Source: Whalleya microplaca (Eukaryota > Ascomycota > Sordariomycetes > Xylariales > Xylariaceae). From it: 64,000 nucleotides of DNA. Position 1 is the stretch's first letter; each line of letters starts with the position of its first letter. The notes under the pieces are model-generated. The model had not been told where the DNA came from. It did no database searches and saw only the letters and a program-made list of their open reading frames with translations. The translations under genes and the position numbers were made by a program. The stretch is from the NCBI GenBank assembly GCA_022497155.1, contig MU385716.1, forward strand, positions 372,001-436,000, read 5' to 3'. This document shows, piece by piece, positions 45,519 through 56,706 of the stretch.

Positions 45519-46220
45519 TTATTGTACGCGTGCGAACCGCCGAACCATGGTGCCGTTCCAGGCAGGATAGCTGGTGTGCCACAACCCATCGTCGTAAGAA
45601 CTACTCGAGCTCCAAGTTGACAGTGGCATGGATGTTGTCGCAGCCGTCGTGGGTATGATGCTAATAGATGTGCTGAGGCTTGGGGGCGCTGAGGTGGAGG
45701 CTGAGGTAGCTGCCGCGCTTGTCTGTGTAGGAGCAGGAGCAGACGTAGGCGCATCGACAGTGGTGGTTGTAGAAGCATCTGATGTAGGCGTAATAGTGCT
45801 AGGGATCGTGCTTGTGGGTGTTGTTGAAGTTGGCGCGTCGTCGCCGTCTGTCACAGTAGTTGTCAGGACATTCGTTGTAGGGTGAATATCGATGACAGAG
45901 ACCGTAGTAGGAACAGTTTGCGTAGCCGGATCGGCAGTGACCACTATAGTATCGGTGACTGGCGGGGAAGACTCAACAACGGTTCTCGTAGTCGTGGCCG
46001 GGCTTGGCTTGACAGTCTCGATTACGGTGACAGGAGCCGCAGTCGAGCTCGAATCGTCCCCTTGACCTCCGCTTCCATCGATCGGAATAACTGAATACGT
46101 AGCGCGAGCTGCCAGAGATTCCGACGTTGTTCCTCGCTGTGACAGGAAAGGCAATGCGGAAGAAGGGCCATATACAGAGAGCAAGGCAAAGAGAAGGGAG
46201 ATGGGCAGATTGACACGCAT
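45519..46220 (-). CDS. Secreted Ser/Thr-rich low-complexity protein
   Basis: One exon, 233 residues from ATG 46220. Signal peptide MRVNLPISLLFALLSVYG with cleavage near SSA-LP. The rest is dominated by Thr, Ser, Pro, Val and Ala, including TTTVTDG-like and TSTTPTSTIPST runs, typical of O-glycosylated wall proteins. The C-terminal 25 residues (YDDGLWHTSYPAWNGT) are not repetitive and end in basic residues; no GPI-anchor hydrophobic tail is seen, so it may be secreted or trapped in the wall. No enzyme domain. Family not recognised. Confidence 0.7.
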   Translation of the reverse strand: MRVNLPISLLFALLSVYGPSSALPFLSQRGTTSESLAARATYSVIPIDGSGGQGDDSSSTAAPVTVIETVKPSPATTTRTVVESSPPVTDTIVVTADPATQTVPTTVSVIDIHPTTNVLTTTVTDGDDAPTSTTPTSTIPSTITPTSDASTTTTVDAPTSAPAPTQTSAAATSASTSAPPSLSTSISIIPTTAATTSMPLSTWSSSSSYDDGLWHTSYPAWNGTMVRRFARVQ

Positions 46221-47236
46221 CTTGGCTAGAGAAGACCTCAAGAGACTTGAGGCTTGGGACTTGGTTGAGACGACTGGAAAAGCTGTAAAAATCCTGTGTG
46301 TTACGAAGTTGACAGAGGGAAACGATCGGCAAAAGAAGAAGGAGACCAGGACCTACCACGGTTCTTACCAGTTTATATTTCACATATTGGACGATATTGG
46401 GAGGCTGGAAAAACGGCTTGTGAAACAGGTTCCTGTTCGTGTTTGCTGGAGTTGTTGAAGATATCAGTGGCTGGGGTGTGGGGTAGCTATTTTAAGTAAG
46501 CTGATTGGCCCAAATTGGTCACCAACCACTAGTAAAATTCTCCGCTCTAGGGCGCAAGCCTCCGCAAGCCTCAACTGCGACCTGCTGCGTGCTTGTACAG
46601 TTGTACCTGCATTAGACCCATCGGCGAATAATCACCGTCATGGGTAGCCCAGCAGCTTGGTCTAGGCTCTCTGGGCATTCACTGTAGGTACATACCTAAC
46701 CTAGTTACATACATAGCTGCATAGGTACCTAATGTTCGAGCACTTGCTAACCTACAAGATAGTACTTCATGTCATTGCAACACCACAGCAAGTCAATTTC
46801 AGCTCATTCGCGAGGAAGGGACTAGCAGTTCTGACCTTGAACCCTTCCCATCAACTTATCTAAGATAATGTAAATTGCGAGTGAAGGTGGGGGATCCAGG
46901 GTAACCTGTTCTTATCATTCTTCATAAACCGGAAGTCAAACTTGAAACGACAAGTCACAAACCCTTCTTGGCTTGACATAGCCCTAGAAGTCGTGCAAAG
47001 CATTTGCGTATCAGCATTTTGCACTGGTGTTACTGGGTACGTGGTTTTCTATGCAGGAAGCTCTTTATATTGGTGGGAATTCTGGGAGCAACTAGGGTTA
47101 GGGACTTCTTGACGGCGTTTCTTGGCCCTGTTCTTGTAACCCAACTACGGTGTAACCCGTTTGACACCGTGCTTGCTAACATACTCGGGCGCCGCTTAGT
47201 ATCCATCTAGCTGCTGGCTTCCACATCCGTCTGAAC
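46221..47236. other. Divergent promoter region
   Basis: Includes several CCTAGG/ACCTAA half-palindromes at 46685-46735 and TAGGGTTAGGG at 47093-47103, 134 bp upstream of the next start. No gene recognised. Confidence 0.45.
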
Positions 47237-49675
47237 ATGGAGGAAGATAATTCCTACCAGCAAACCATGATGGCCGCCTTGGGAATGGGTCAGCCTGGAG
47301 GTTTACCAATGCCAAGATTCATCACCGAAGACCAAGTCCTTGCGGAGGCCAGACCGATGGCCCAGAGGATCTTCAAGAATTGGGAGATCCTAAAAGTCAT
47401 CACCGAACGTCGCGAAGAGACGATCCAGAAGCGCTGGGTGAAGAAATCGAGGCCGAAACGGAGGGCCTTGTTACTTGAAGCTTGGCCTAACATGCCACAG
47501 TCTCATCGTCCCGACATTGCTGCTTGGAAGCGGGAAGGCAAACAGTCAAACTGGACGCGAGATCGAGATGCTACACCATTCATGTGGCCTCATATTAACC
47601 TCGAAGATTTGAGCAAAACAGAGCCACTTCTTCTGATGCTCAATTCACGGGCGCGGTACGCACCGGACTATTTTGCCACTGCTGATTTGGCCCCTACGCG
47701 TTTTGGTTTCGTCTCCCAGATGATAACCTCTGCATTTCTCAATGGGTACGTTATGATGTTCAGAGGTCGTAAGACGCCAGAGACGTATGGCCAGCTCTAC
47801 TCGTGGGATGACCACGAGGATGCGTCTGAGTGGCTGTCGTCTGAAAGGGGCAACCACCCAGGGGAGGGCCTCTGGATACTGGAAATTCAAGATCGCCTTT
47901 ATGATTTCCTTGTCAATTGTTGCCGACAGATTCTCCACGATATTCCAGCGAAATCATTGGCGGACAGCAGCCTCCCAGTCCTACCTGAACCTCCGTTGGT
48001 CACGGCAAAGACCAGCTCTGAAGGCATCGAGTCTCTAGCTATTGCATCATTCGAAGCCCCGTACAAGGTACCAGCTGACCTAGACCTGGACCGTCTGGAA
48101 GCTGTCGTCGAAGCCAAGCTTGCTGACGCCGAAGACCATATTTGGTCCTTGAGAGAGGATCCAGGTTATTTCGCAAAAGCCCTTAACGAGGGGAAAGAAC
48201 ATCGGCTCGAGTCCTTGCCTGATAAGCGCGGTCAACCTCATCCAGTATTCAGTAGATCCAAGACGGACTTGCTTTGGGAACGAATCGTAGCTGAGACCAT
48301 AAACAACGCGCTAGATGAGGCTGACTTGTGGAATGCAATATACGAGAAGGTCGTCGATTTGCGGCAGCTCGCACGTAAGCATGCCAATAGCTTTACGCCC
48401 GACGATGATCTACCCTCGGATCTAGCCATGGCATTCTACAAGCTCTATATTCACCTAGATCGCTACCAAGAAGCAATTTTGAGCGAGTCAAATCTGCTGA
48501 AGGGGTTTTGCGCTTCACCTCCCATGCGCTCGCATTATGTACGCGAAGTTCCATTTCCCGACGAGTACGACAAGATGACGGCCGTCAGTCGAAACATTCC
48601 TCAGACTGATGCCGAGGGTGCGTTGATATGGATATTCGCAACACTGTCTGACCAGCGCCAACGGTTCCTCATGGGCCGTAAGGCTCTTTTGACAGAGATA
48701 GAGCTACTGTTCCGACAAGATTCTTCCGCGAAGCGCCTCGTTAGTGGATGGATATCCGATAAAATTGCAACGTTTGCGGTTATTTGCGAGGCCTTCCATC
48801 AAATCGAGCTCTACCAACCTTGGGCAGCAGGTTTCCAATACAATATAGCTTCGCGCATGGACACGCTCAATAAAGACTTTTTTCAGGTATCAACGAAATA
48901 CACAGGCATGCGACACAGGGAAGTCAAGAACATGTGGCCCAAAGTAGCTTCGCGCGGAAACCCAACAGACGGCAGATTCAATTATCCCGTAGACAAGAGC
49001 CGCACCCGTGAAAACGTTGAAGCCATGCGACAAGCCGAGGCCAATCTCGATGGCTTTTGGGCGCTACTCCTCGGTAGTCTAAGAAAGGCGGGTGCCATGT
49101 CTCCACGCATGGAGGGCATTTTCAAGCGCGACCTGCAGAGAACTGGACCTTGGGTAGAGCCGACCAAGTTACCGAAGAAGGAAGACATCGTTGCTGTTTC
49201 TAAAGACATCCTCAGTTTCAGGCTGGATGACAGAGAAAAGGTCAAAGTCGACGCCCCTGTCGAGAAGATCAAGAAGAAAACTAGAGGCCAAGCCAACCCA
49301 GCCCTAGCCCCCTCGACTCCGAGCGAAACGAAGAATGTACTAGGTACAGAGTCCAAATCCCCTTCTTTCAAAGTAGACAAGCGCGCTTTGAAAGTATTCC
49401 ACACCCTGTTCTTTAAGCCGTCAGCCTCTACGCAGGCAGGGGAAGTGCCATGGGTAGACTTCCTTCACGCCATGATCAGCACAGGTTTCTCGGTGGAGAA
49501 GCTGTATGGATCCGTGTGGCACTTCCAGCCGTCTAACCTGGACGTGGAACGTAGTATCCAGTTCCATGAGCCGCATCCGAGCAGCAAGATACCCTTCACG
49601 ATGGCGAGACGCTATGGGCGGCGTCTTAACAGAACCTATGGCTGGGAGGGGAGCATGTTTGCATTAGCTGCATAG
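47237..49675 (+). CDS. Fungal protein of unknown function with HicA-like C terminus
   Basis: One exon, 812 residues, intronless. The N terminus is rich in Met and Gln, then a charged helical region includes KKSRPKRRALL. The long middle is helical and resembles uncharacterised fungal proteins, some labelled ipa protein. A basic linker (KIKKKTRGQ) precedes the last 100 residues: LFFKPSAS, GEVPWVDFLHAMISTGFSVEK, LYGSVWHFQPSNL, SIQFHEPHPSSKIPF and RRYGRRLNRTYGW. This order (helix, GS-x-x-x-F strand, His-Pro segment, basic helix) recalls the dsRBD-like HicA RNase fold of bacterial toxin-antitoxin systems. That link is by eye only. No membrane span or signal peptide. Confidence 0.75.
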   Translation: MEEDNSYQQTMMAALGMGQPGGLPMPRFITEDQVLAEARPMAQRIFKNWEILKVITERREETIQKRWVKKSRPKRRALLLEAWPNMPQSHRPDIAAWKREGKQSNWTRDRDATPFMWPHINLEDLSKTEPLLLMLNSRARYAPDYFATADLAPTRFGFVSQMITSAFLNGYVMMFRGRKTPETYGQLYSWDDHEDASEWLSSERGNHPGEGLWILEIQDRLYDFLVNCCRQILHDIPAKSLADSSLPVLPEPPLVTAKTSSEGIESLAIASFEAPYKVPADLDLDRLEAVVEAKLADAEDHIWSLREDPGYFAKALNEGKEHRLESLPDKRGQPHPVFSRSKTDLLWERIVAETINNALDEADLWNAIYEKVVDLRQLARKHANSFTPDDDLPSDLAMAFYKLYIHLDRYQEAILSESNLLKGFCASPPMRSHYVREVPFPDEYDKMTAVSRNIPQTDAEGALIWIFATLSDQRQRFLMGRKALLTEIELLFRQDSSAKRLVSGWISDKIATFAVICEAFHQIELYQPWAAGFQYNIASRMDTLNKDFFQVSTKYTGMRHREVKNMWPKVASRGNPTDGRFNYPVDKSRTRENVEAMRQAEANLDGFWALLLGSLRKAGAMSPRMEGIFKRDLQRTGPWVEPTKLPKKEDIVAVSKDILSFRLDDREKVKVDAPVEKIKKKTRGQANPALAPSTPSETKNVLGTESKSPSFKVDKRALKVFHTLFFKPSASTQAGEVPWVDFLHAMISTGFSVEKLYGSVWHFQPSNLDVERSIQFHEPHPSSKIPFTMARRYGRRLNRTYGWEGSMFALAA

Positions 49676-50461
49676 ACCTGGGTTCACGGTGGGTTCGGCG
49701 CGGTACTGCATGGTGTCGGCTAGGCATGATCTAGAGGGCGTTGTAGAGTTAGATTCATAATGATTACGAGATAAATGTGAAGATAGACAGCATGATAGAT
49801 GATGAATACGAGACAGATATGAACCAGCTCGTAACTCATAAACTATTATAGATACCAAGTGCCCTTCTTTGTCCAGAATAAGCCTATGACTGTTGTTAAT
49901 ACTCGTTCAAATTCATATATGGCTTTACTTCCATTGAGGCCCCACCTTTGTCAACTCGTGAAAATGTCTTAATAGGAGTCTAGCAAGGGGGCAGTTGGAC
50001 GTGACGCATACTCTATGACTGGATATGGGGCGTTCATCATACCACTCAAGCTGACAATAGGCAGGTGAGGTGAGAATTTCTTGCAATTCTGCGAAAATAT
50101 GACAAGATTTATCACCGCAAGTTTACTGGGGCTAACCTTAGTGGCAGAAGCTTGCTCTCCTAGTCAAATTGCGAATGGCCTGGCCAGAAATAAACAGCAC
50201 TGAAAGATGCATGAAGTGAAGACTTCGAATTGATATTACCGCCCATCAGAACTAGACGGGACTCGAAACGAACGCAATTGTATGTAGGTATCTCCTCATA
50301 TACAAAGTAGGCATTTGCATGCCGAGAAAGCTCTTCCATCGTGACCGTAGTAGCCTGAGATATCCGATGAACGCCCGGTACGCCGAGTGTATGTATGTAC
50401 AGTGACCCCCTTTTCCGCGAGTACGCAATGGACCGATCGATCAACCAGCTTCCCGAGGACC
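49676..50461. other. Intergenic, convergent gene ends
   Basis: No gene recognised; open frames here are antisense or read-through of the neighbouring gene. Confidence 0.5.
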
Positions 50462-51103
50462 TCACGCCGCCGGCTTGGCGCCGGTGACGGGGCACACGCC
50501 CGTGGCGCCCTCCATGCTGGGGTGCAGGATCACCTTGTCCTTGTGGTGTCCGACCTTCGCCTTCGTGACCGGGCACACCTCCCCGTCGTTCTTGCCTGCG
50601 GTGCTCGGGTGGTCGGGCGGCAGCACCGTGGTCACGGGGCCGACGACGGGACAGACGCGGTCGTCCACTATAGCACATAGGGTCAGTACGTATGTTCTCA
50701 TTCTAGCTAGTTAGGCAGCTTGGCGAATGATCGGAAGGAAGTTACGGGACCTCTCGGAAGCTTTGCAGCTACAGCCCAGTAGGAGACCATGGCTCTTGGA
50801 ATAGGACGGAGGGGGTAATAGATGACTCTGAGTGTGCTACTTACTTTCCTTGCTCTTGGCCTGGTTCACGACGCTCTGGAGCGCAGGGCACACCTGTGCG
50901 TCGGATGAGCCGACGGACTTGGTGGTTGCGACAGGCCAGTCGCCACTGACGGCGGGGTGCTTGTGCAGGTTGTGGTGGTGGTCCGTCTTAGCGCCGACGA
51001 CGGGACAGGTCTGTCCTGGCTTGGACAGGTCGACATCGGGGTGCGAAGGCGGCAGCGTCGAGTTGGTCGTTCCAACGACGGGACAAGCTTGAGCGGAAGC
51101 CAT
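50462..51103 (-). CDS. Cys-Pro/His repeat protein, candidate haem or metal binder
   Basis: Exons 51103-50845 and 50667-50462 give 154 residues. All six cysteines are followed by proline (Cys 7, 33, 72, 92, 118, 145). Two units repeat: CPVVG, then LPPSHP, then CPVVGAKTDHHHNLHKHP in the first; CPVVG, LPPDHP and CPVTKAKVGHHKDKVILHP in the second; each ends with one more CP (CPAL, CPVTGAK). The intron lies exactly between the units, so each exon codes one repeat. No signal peptide. Similar unnamed small proteins occur in other ascomycetes as far as I recall. Cys-Pro is the known core of haem regulatory motifs, and the His clusters could bind metal; function is inference. Confidence 0.8.
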
Positions 51104-53140
51104 GATATCGTTCGAGTTCGTGGTTGTTGTGATTCGTTGTTACCGTAGAATGTCTGCTTAGATTCGATCGGAGAGGGAGCTCTTCTAATGAACACCTAAG
51201 GCAGTAGTACAGTTTGTTGGGAAGATGAGGAGAAGGTTTGCTTTTGTGTGCGAACGAGAAGGAGAACAAAGGAAAAGTTAGGCAGGCAGTGTCCCACCTC
51301 GATTCTAGCGGTGACTAGAAGATATCAGAGTCCGGCGGGTGCCAACACCAGTGCCAGCACCAGTGCAAACCTTGGAAGGCAGAGCTACATAGATCGTACG
51401 TCATGTCGCCCTTTCAAGGTACAACGTGATGAACTCAGTGCTTGGCAATCATGATTGGTTTCACCCTTTCGCTCATTGGCTATTGAATTTACGGGTTCAG
51501 CCCTATTGGCTGCGAGCGTTGCATTGCGGGGTACTACGCAGGTACAGTACAAGGATCATCCATACTGGTAGTGGAGCTTACATGCCTAAAGTAGGACATA
51601 CTGGAGTTGGTAATAGGCGGTACGTACCATAATTCGTTGAACTCTCACATGCAGCTACAATCCCTCGACAACACAATTGAAAAGGGAATAATAGCAGAAT
51701 TGACATTTATGGAAAGATATCCTACTGCCATTCAGGTGATTGAAGTCTTCAAATTTCATATTATATGAGTGTCTAGTAGGCAGATATACTACAAGTCCTT
51801 TCAGATCAGTACATGTACGATCTGAACTTAGTGATGTCTAGTCCTCCAAATGTGACGTATGATGCATGTACAAAGCAAGTTAGATACCACTCAGTGATTT
51901 CATGATGCTTCTTCTGGTCTCGAGGAAATACGATATATAATTCTCTGACCATGGCAGTATGACTAGAAATGTATTCATCTACATATAAAGGCTTAATCTA
52001 TACGTAGACTTGTCTCTACATGTCTCTTCGTACAAAAAATATACCATCAAGGACTGAGAGGTGTCTTTGCATTAAAGCATCGACCTCTCACTTATAATAC
52101 TACATCCTACTGAGAAAGCACCCTTGCATCAGGTGAAGTGTCCATCACATACACGGACCGCATCTCAACAGCATTTTCAACCAGCAACTTTAGCATCAAA
52201 GAAGACAGTCGCGCCAACTGCAGGTCTGTGAGCAGCTCTTAAAAACCAAACGCGATATTCTTGTACTTTGGGCAGCGCATTCATTAAAATAGTAGCTTAA
52301 CATGGCGTGAGTTAATTCATACAAGTTAGCTCAAGTTGTTATTTTCGTCAAGTCAAGTCAAATCAAGTCTAGAGAAAAGGGGAGTTTTCCCTGTTTAAAG
52401 CTTGACCCATTGGTCACTTATCTATGGTATACCCGCTGGATAATGCTCAATTCCACGGTAGAGAGATACAGCTGAAAAGGCCCACTACAAGGCAATGATC
52501 CAATATTAAAAGGGGACTCAATAAGTATACTTAAAAGGTATGGTCCAGGGAAAGGGCCTTCCTATAATATCCTACCAGTTATCTTTAACAAACACAGAAA
52601 TTTACTAAAGCTACCATACCATATAGGGGGTGGACTGTATATATATCAACTATCAGGTCAACTTTTTCGTGTTCCTTGGTGGCTAGCGTTAGGCACCTTT
52701 TCCCTCATGCTATCGCCCATATTACGCATTTCTAAGAACATGTTACTTTTATATTCGAGTACCTCCCTTAGTAAGTTAGCTTTGTGTGCTTACTCTTAAA
52801 GAAACATTCAAGCTCAAGGCGAAAGGGGCAGCAATGGCAGGTTTGGAAGTCATATCAGTAGCGGGATCCGCCAGTTTAGTATAACATTTTAGACTTTTGA
52901 CATGAGATGGCTTAGGTCAAATGGTTTATACTGTTTACGCGATTTAACTTGACCTACAAATGCGTTGCGTCGAGTATAAATTGTGATGCTAGATAGATTC
53001 AGTATCATCACTGAACGGGAGAAGTCACATGATCGCCGTGCGGCACAGTTAGGCTACCTTACTCGTAACTCGAACTTCGAAAAAGATCCTCCTTTCTACC
53101 ATTCCATCATTAATCTTAGTACACTAAACGTTAAACCAAC
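51104..53140. other. Gene-poor 2.0 kb intergenic region
   Basis: Contains a short imperfect tandem repeat of CACCAGTGC-like units at about 51343-51366 and TCAAG-like pentamer repeats at about 52348-52370. No gene recognised on either strand. Confidence 0.5.
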
Positions 53141-53667
53141 ATGCTACTTCATAGGGCTGCCGTCATCGGAATCCTGACTCTATTCCTGTCTCTGGTGCGA
53201 GCGCACACATACCAGTACGTTGGTTGCTTCGGCCCACCTACAGACCTCGATCGCCAATCTCGAAACATATTCCTATCGATTGGTTTGTGTGCCAGCCTAT
53301 GTGCCCCTTATAATTATCCGGTAATGGCTGTCACCAACGAAACCGAATGCCTCTGTGGCAATTCGCTCCCGCCGAGGAATCGCATGGTCGAGGAGTCGAA
53401 CTGCAACACGCCCTGTAGTGGATATACACCACAGATGTGTACGTGCTGTAGGCTAAGCAGTGGCATGCGCCAGTATATATCAAGCTAATAATCTGAGCAG
53501 GTGGTGGTGACGGGTTTTTCTCTGTCTACTACAGTGAGGAGAATGAGCCCGAGAGACCTCCTAATCAGACTTCGACGGCGGTAGTCGATGAATCAGTAGC
53601 GACGGCCCTGGCTACCGCTCAGCCACCCACCCAGAAAGAACAATTACCTGGGGATTCAGAGCTTTAG
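53141..53667 (+). CDS. Secreted WSC-domain protein
   Basis: Exons 53141-53438 and 53501-53667 give 154 residues. Signal peptide at 1-21 (GILTLFLSLVRA). One WSC domain follows, starting YQYVGCFGPP, with the Cys pairs of LCASLCAPY, ECLCGNSLPP, NTPCSGY and QMCGGDGFFSVYYS, the last formed across the splice junction. WSC domains are thought to bind carbohydrate such as beta-glucan. The acidic, Pro/Thr-rich tail of 40 residues has no membrane helix or GPI signal, so it is a soluble secreted or wall-bound protein rather than a stress sensor. Confidence 0.88.
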
Positions 53668-54125
53668 GCGTGGCGGTCTATTGTGAACTCTCATCAATGT
53701 ACAGGATGGGCTGCAACCACCAGACAGACACACGATAGTTGGCTTGACTTGAAGGATTGACCCCATGACATTCACATCGGCAGATTGAGATGCTGAGGCT
53801 TTGGAGTCAAATAGGATATGAGTTCGGGCTGGAGTTTACTGGTGTAGGATATGTCTTTGTACTAGGATAGCATAATGGAATAACCTTTTCAGCTTGATAG
53901 CATGCTGAGTTTGTTTAGTCAGATTCACAATAGACAGTACCTAGGTATGGTCCTTGACGAATTAAGAGTTATAGTAAAACCTTAAACTCTTCATCAGCAT
54001 ATCAACAAAGTGTTCACTTCTAACCTCGTCATCTTCTCTTATTCACGCCTTTCGGCTATATCAATTCCAGCCTGTCGCATATCTTGAAGACTCAATATGC
54101 CCCTGGGACTTATACCTGTCTGAAT
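53668..54125. other. Intergenic, convergent gene ends
   Basis: Holds one exact TACCTAGGTA palindrome at 53938-53947. Nothing else. Confidence 0.5.
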
Positions 54126-54594
54126 CTAGCTTGTTCCCGAGCAGCCTACAAAGTTGTTTCCGCTAGCACCAGTGTGCGTAATTTCACCTGCAAGCTTGCA
54201 GGATGTGTTTATGATTACTCGATCCGCTCCAGGCGAGCCTTTTACGTATATCAGTCACGTCAAAATTGAATTAAAAGAAGCGGACAGTGAACTTACCACC
54301 AGAGTACACGCTGCCACTAGACAGGAGTGGGAACTCAAGGTATGGCCCCGAAATAGGGAACGAGAAGCCCTCGTAGTTGTTATACGTGTGCGGGTATCCT
54401 CCTGGGGCGCTGCCGGCGTTGTAGTTGTTGCATGCGCCTTGGGCAGCTTGGTTCACTTGAGTTGCTGTGTAAGAGGTAGAGCCACACGTCGTTGCAGCAC
54501 TTTCCGCACGCTCCTCAGTGACGGGAGCGGCAGCAATAGAGGCGACAAATGCCACCAGGGGCAGAAGAGAAAGGCTATTAGAGAAGAACCACAT
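54126..54594 (-). CDS. Secreted guanyl-specific ribonuclease (RNase T1/F1 family)
   Basis: Exons 54594-54297 and 54238-54126 give 136 residues. A signal peptide ([16 protein letters not shown]) and a short propeptide ending near ERAES precede the mature start [11 protein letters not shown]. The mature enzyme of about 104 residues keeps the catalytic set of the family: Tyr and His of [11 protein letters not shown], Glu of GPYLEFPL, Arg of GADRVIIN and His of [15 protein letters not shown]. The intron falls between GG and SPGADR. It cleaves single-stranded RNA after G outside the cell, probably for nutrition or against competitors. It lacks the long loops of ribotoxins. Confidence 0.95.
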
Positions 54595-56706
54595 GTTGGG
54601 AATTTGAGACCGAATATGGAAGTGAAACTGAGTGCTTCTTGGTGAATTGATCAATGAGACGAAGGTATCGAGTTACAGCGGGCAGGTTCTATATAGTTAT
54701 ATACTATTCTCCCTCCGCATTGTTATACTTGGAAATATCCCGTATTCACGGAACGTACGACTAAATCAGTAAGCCTCAAGAATTGTAGTGTAACCCTATA
54801 AGGGACTACGCCCCTAAGATGGGACTTGCTCATTTGGGTGCATAAGCCGAATCTTGTCGCAACCAGTTACTCAACCCAGAACTTCCCAACGAGGAAGGAA
54901 GGTAATGCATAAAGACAGAACGTGTCGATAAGGTTGGCGGAGACTGGGCGATACAAAGATCGGGGCTCGATTCTTGGTAGCAGCTAGCATATTAGACTAG
55001 TTCTAGACTCTTTAGAGCCCTGCGTATCAGGATTCCCAAGTGCTACCCGTGATTGACTCCACTTGGTCCGCTTCTCTTTTTCTTATAGTGCGCACCATTT
55101 AGTCTTGAGCCAAGAACAATACAGCAAGGTAAAATATGAAACATTAGAATCGGAATGTACAACTGTGTGAGGTATGGTATAGAATGTTGATCAAGGACTT
55201 CATAAGATTCGGATCGGTTTCAAGCTCTGCAAAGTACCTGGGTTCTATAGGAATTGTGCTAATATTGGAATGTGAACTGAGGCCGATGATACTTCTAATG
55301 ACCTATCCCGACAATATACAATCTTATAAAGAGTATGAGTTGATCCTAGTGTATGAATCAGGTGCAAATTTGTTGCTCCTATCTAGGGCCAATGTCGCAT
55401 GAAAAAAGGCTAGGCAAAGGGTTACCAAAATGAGGCCACGAAAGAGTAGTCATCTTGGCATGAGTTGACATGTATCCAATGGTCACCTTCTGGTCTATAA
55501 CTGATTCTCAGTACTGACAGTCTTTTAGGAACTCTCTTCATATTCATCAAAGACAATGAGATTCGCCGCCATTGTCCCCTCATTTCTAAGCTTATTTGCA
55601 GTGCTGAACTATGACCCAAGATGCAACCATTACCAGAAACACGATTATTAGATATTGAGTGTAAGTGGCGGTCTATTGCAAACAATTTACAATTAAAATG
55701 ATGTGATAAATAAATCTAGGGTTCAGAAAACAATATGTACATTGCCACTGAGAATTACACTTGCCTTTTTCACATGGAAATTGTCCAACCTTCACAAGAC
55801 TAATTCAAATACCTTCTTGATAATTCTGAAGATTCTCCTTCATCGGGTTGTGCGTTGGCAACGTTTGATGCTTTCTACTCGTAGATATTTTGAATAGATG
55901 CCCATAGACACGTATACCTAACGTTCTCATAGCGGCGACATATCAATGTTCATAGCCAGACAAGACATTCAATATTTATTATATAGGCTTTATAAGACTT
56001 GTAATACTAATTGCTTCTTTAACTGTTTGAAATACATACCTCTCCTTCAACATGTAATTTATACAAAAATGGTTGGAAGTCTATTGTGTCTTAAAGGACT
56101 ACTGTAAACAAATGTGGCCTTTTTGTTTAACCAACACCTATACTCGTCCAGAGTTAGCTATATAATCAATACTATTGTAGTTCTTTTACAAGTACCCGTT
56201 CTGAATTTGTCTTGGAAAGGAATGCAAATGAGCGCCTTAAAGGAGTATAAAGTAACAGGCCGATTTGCGGAAGAAATGCCAGTATAGTAGGGTAGGGATA
56301 ATAAGCCCTAAATAAAGTAGAAGGGCTGGGAGAAGATATACCTGAAATTGTGGTCATTTGTTAGCATACTCACTGGTAGGCTAGAAGAGCAAGGAATTAC
56401 AGTGTATATATTTCCTTAAACTATTAAGATGAACTATTGATTCAAGGTAATTATCTCTGTTTGATAAGGAATACATAGGGAAATAATTCTCGCTATTGAT
56501 ATGATTCAGTCTACAGCATAAAAGTCACGAGTATAGTATGCGATGAGATTTAGCTAATACGATATCTCTATAAATTGATAAATTTCATCTAGAAGCGTAG
56601 CTAATATCCCGTCTCTGAATACATTTTAATTCATAAAACCATTGAACCATCGCATATATCATCAGCCCCAATGCTCTAGACATCCTGAAACATATCGGCC
56701 AGAGCG
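54595..56706. other. Gene-poor 2.1 kb intergenic region
   Basis: AT-rich; short open frames only, none recognised. The first 200 bp are the RNase promoter. Confidence 0.5.

Noticed and set aside
50160..50678. Arg/Gly/Pro-rich minus-strand frame of 172 codons
   Set aside because: Shifted-frame shadow of exon 2 of the Cys-Pro/His repeat gene in GC-rich DNA.
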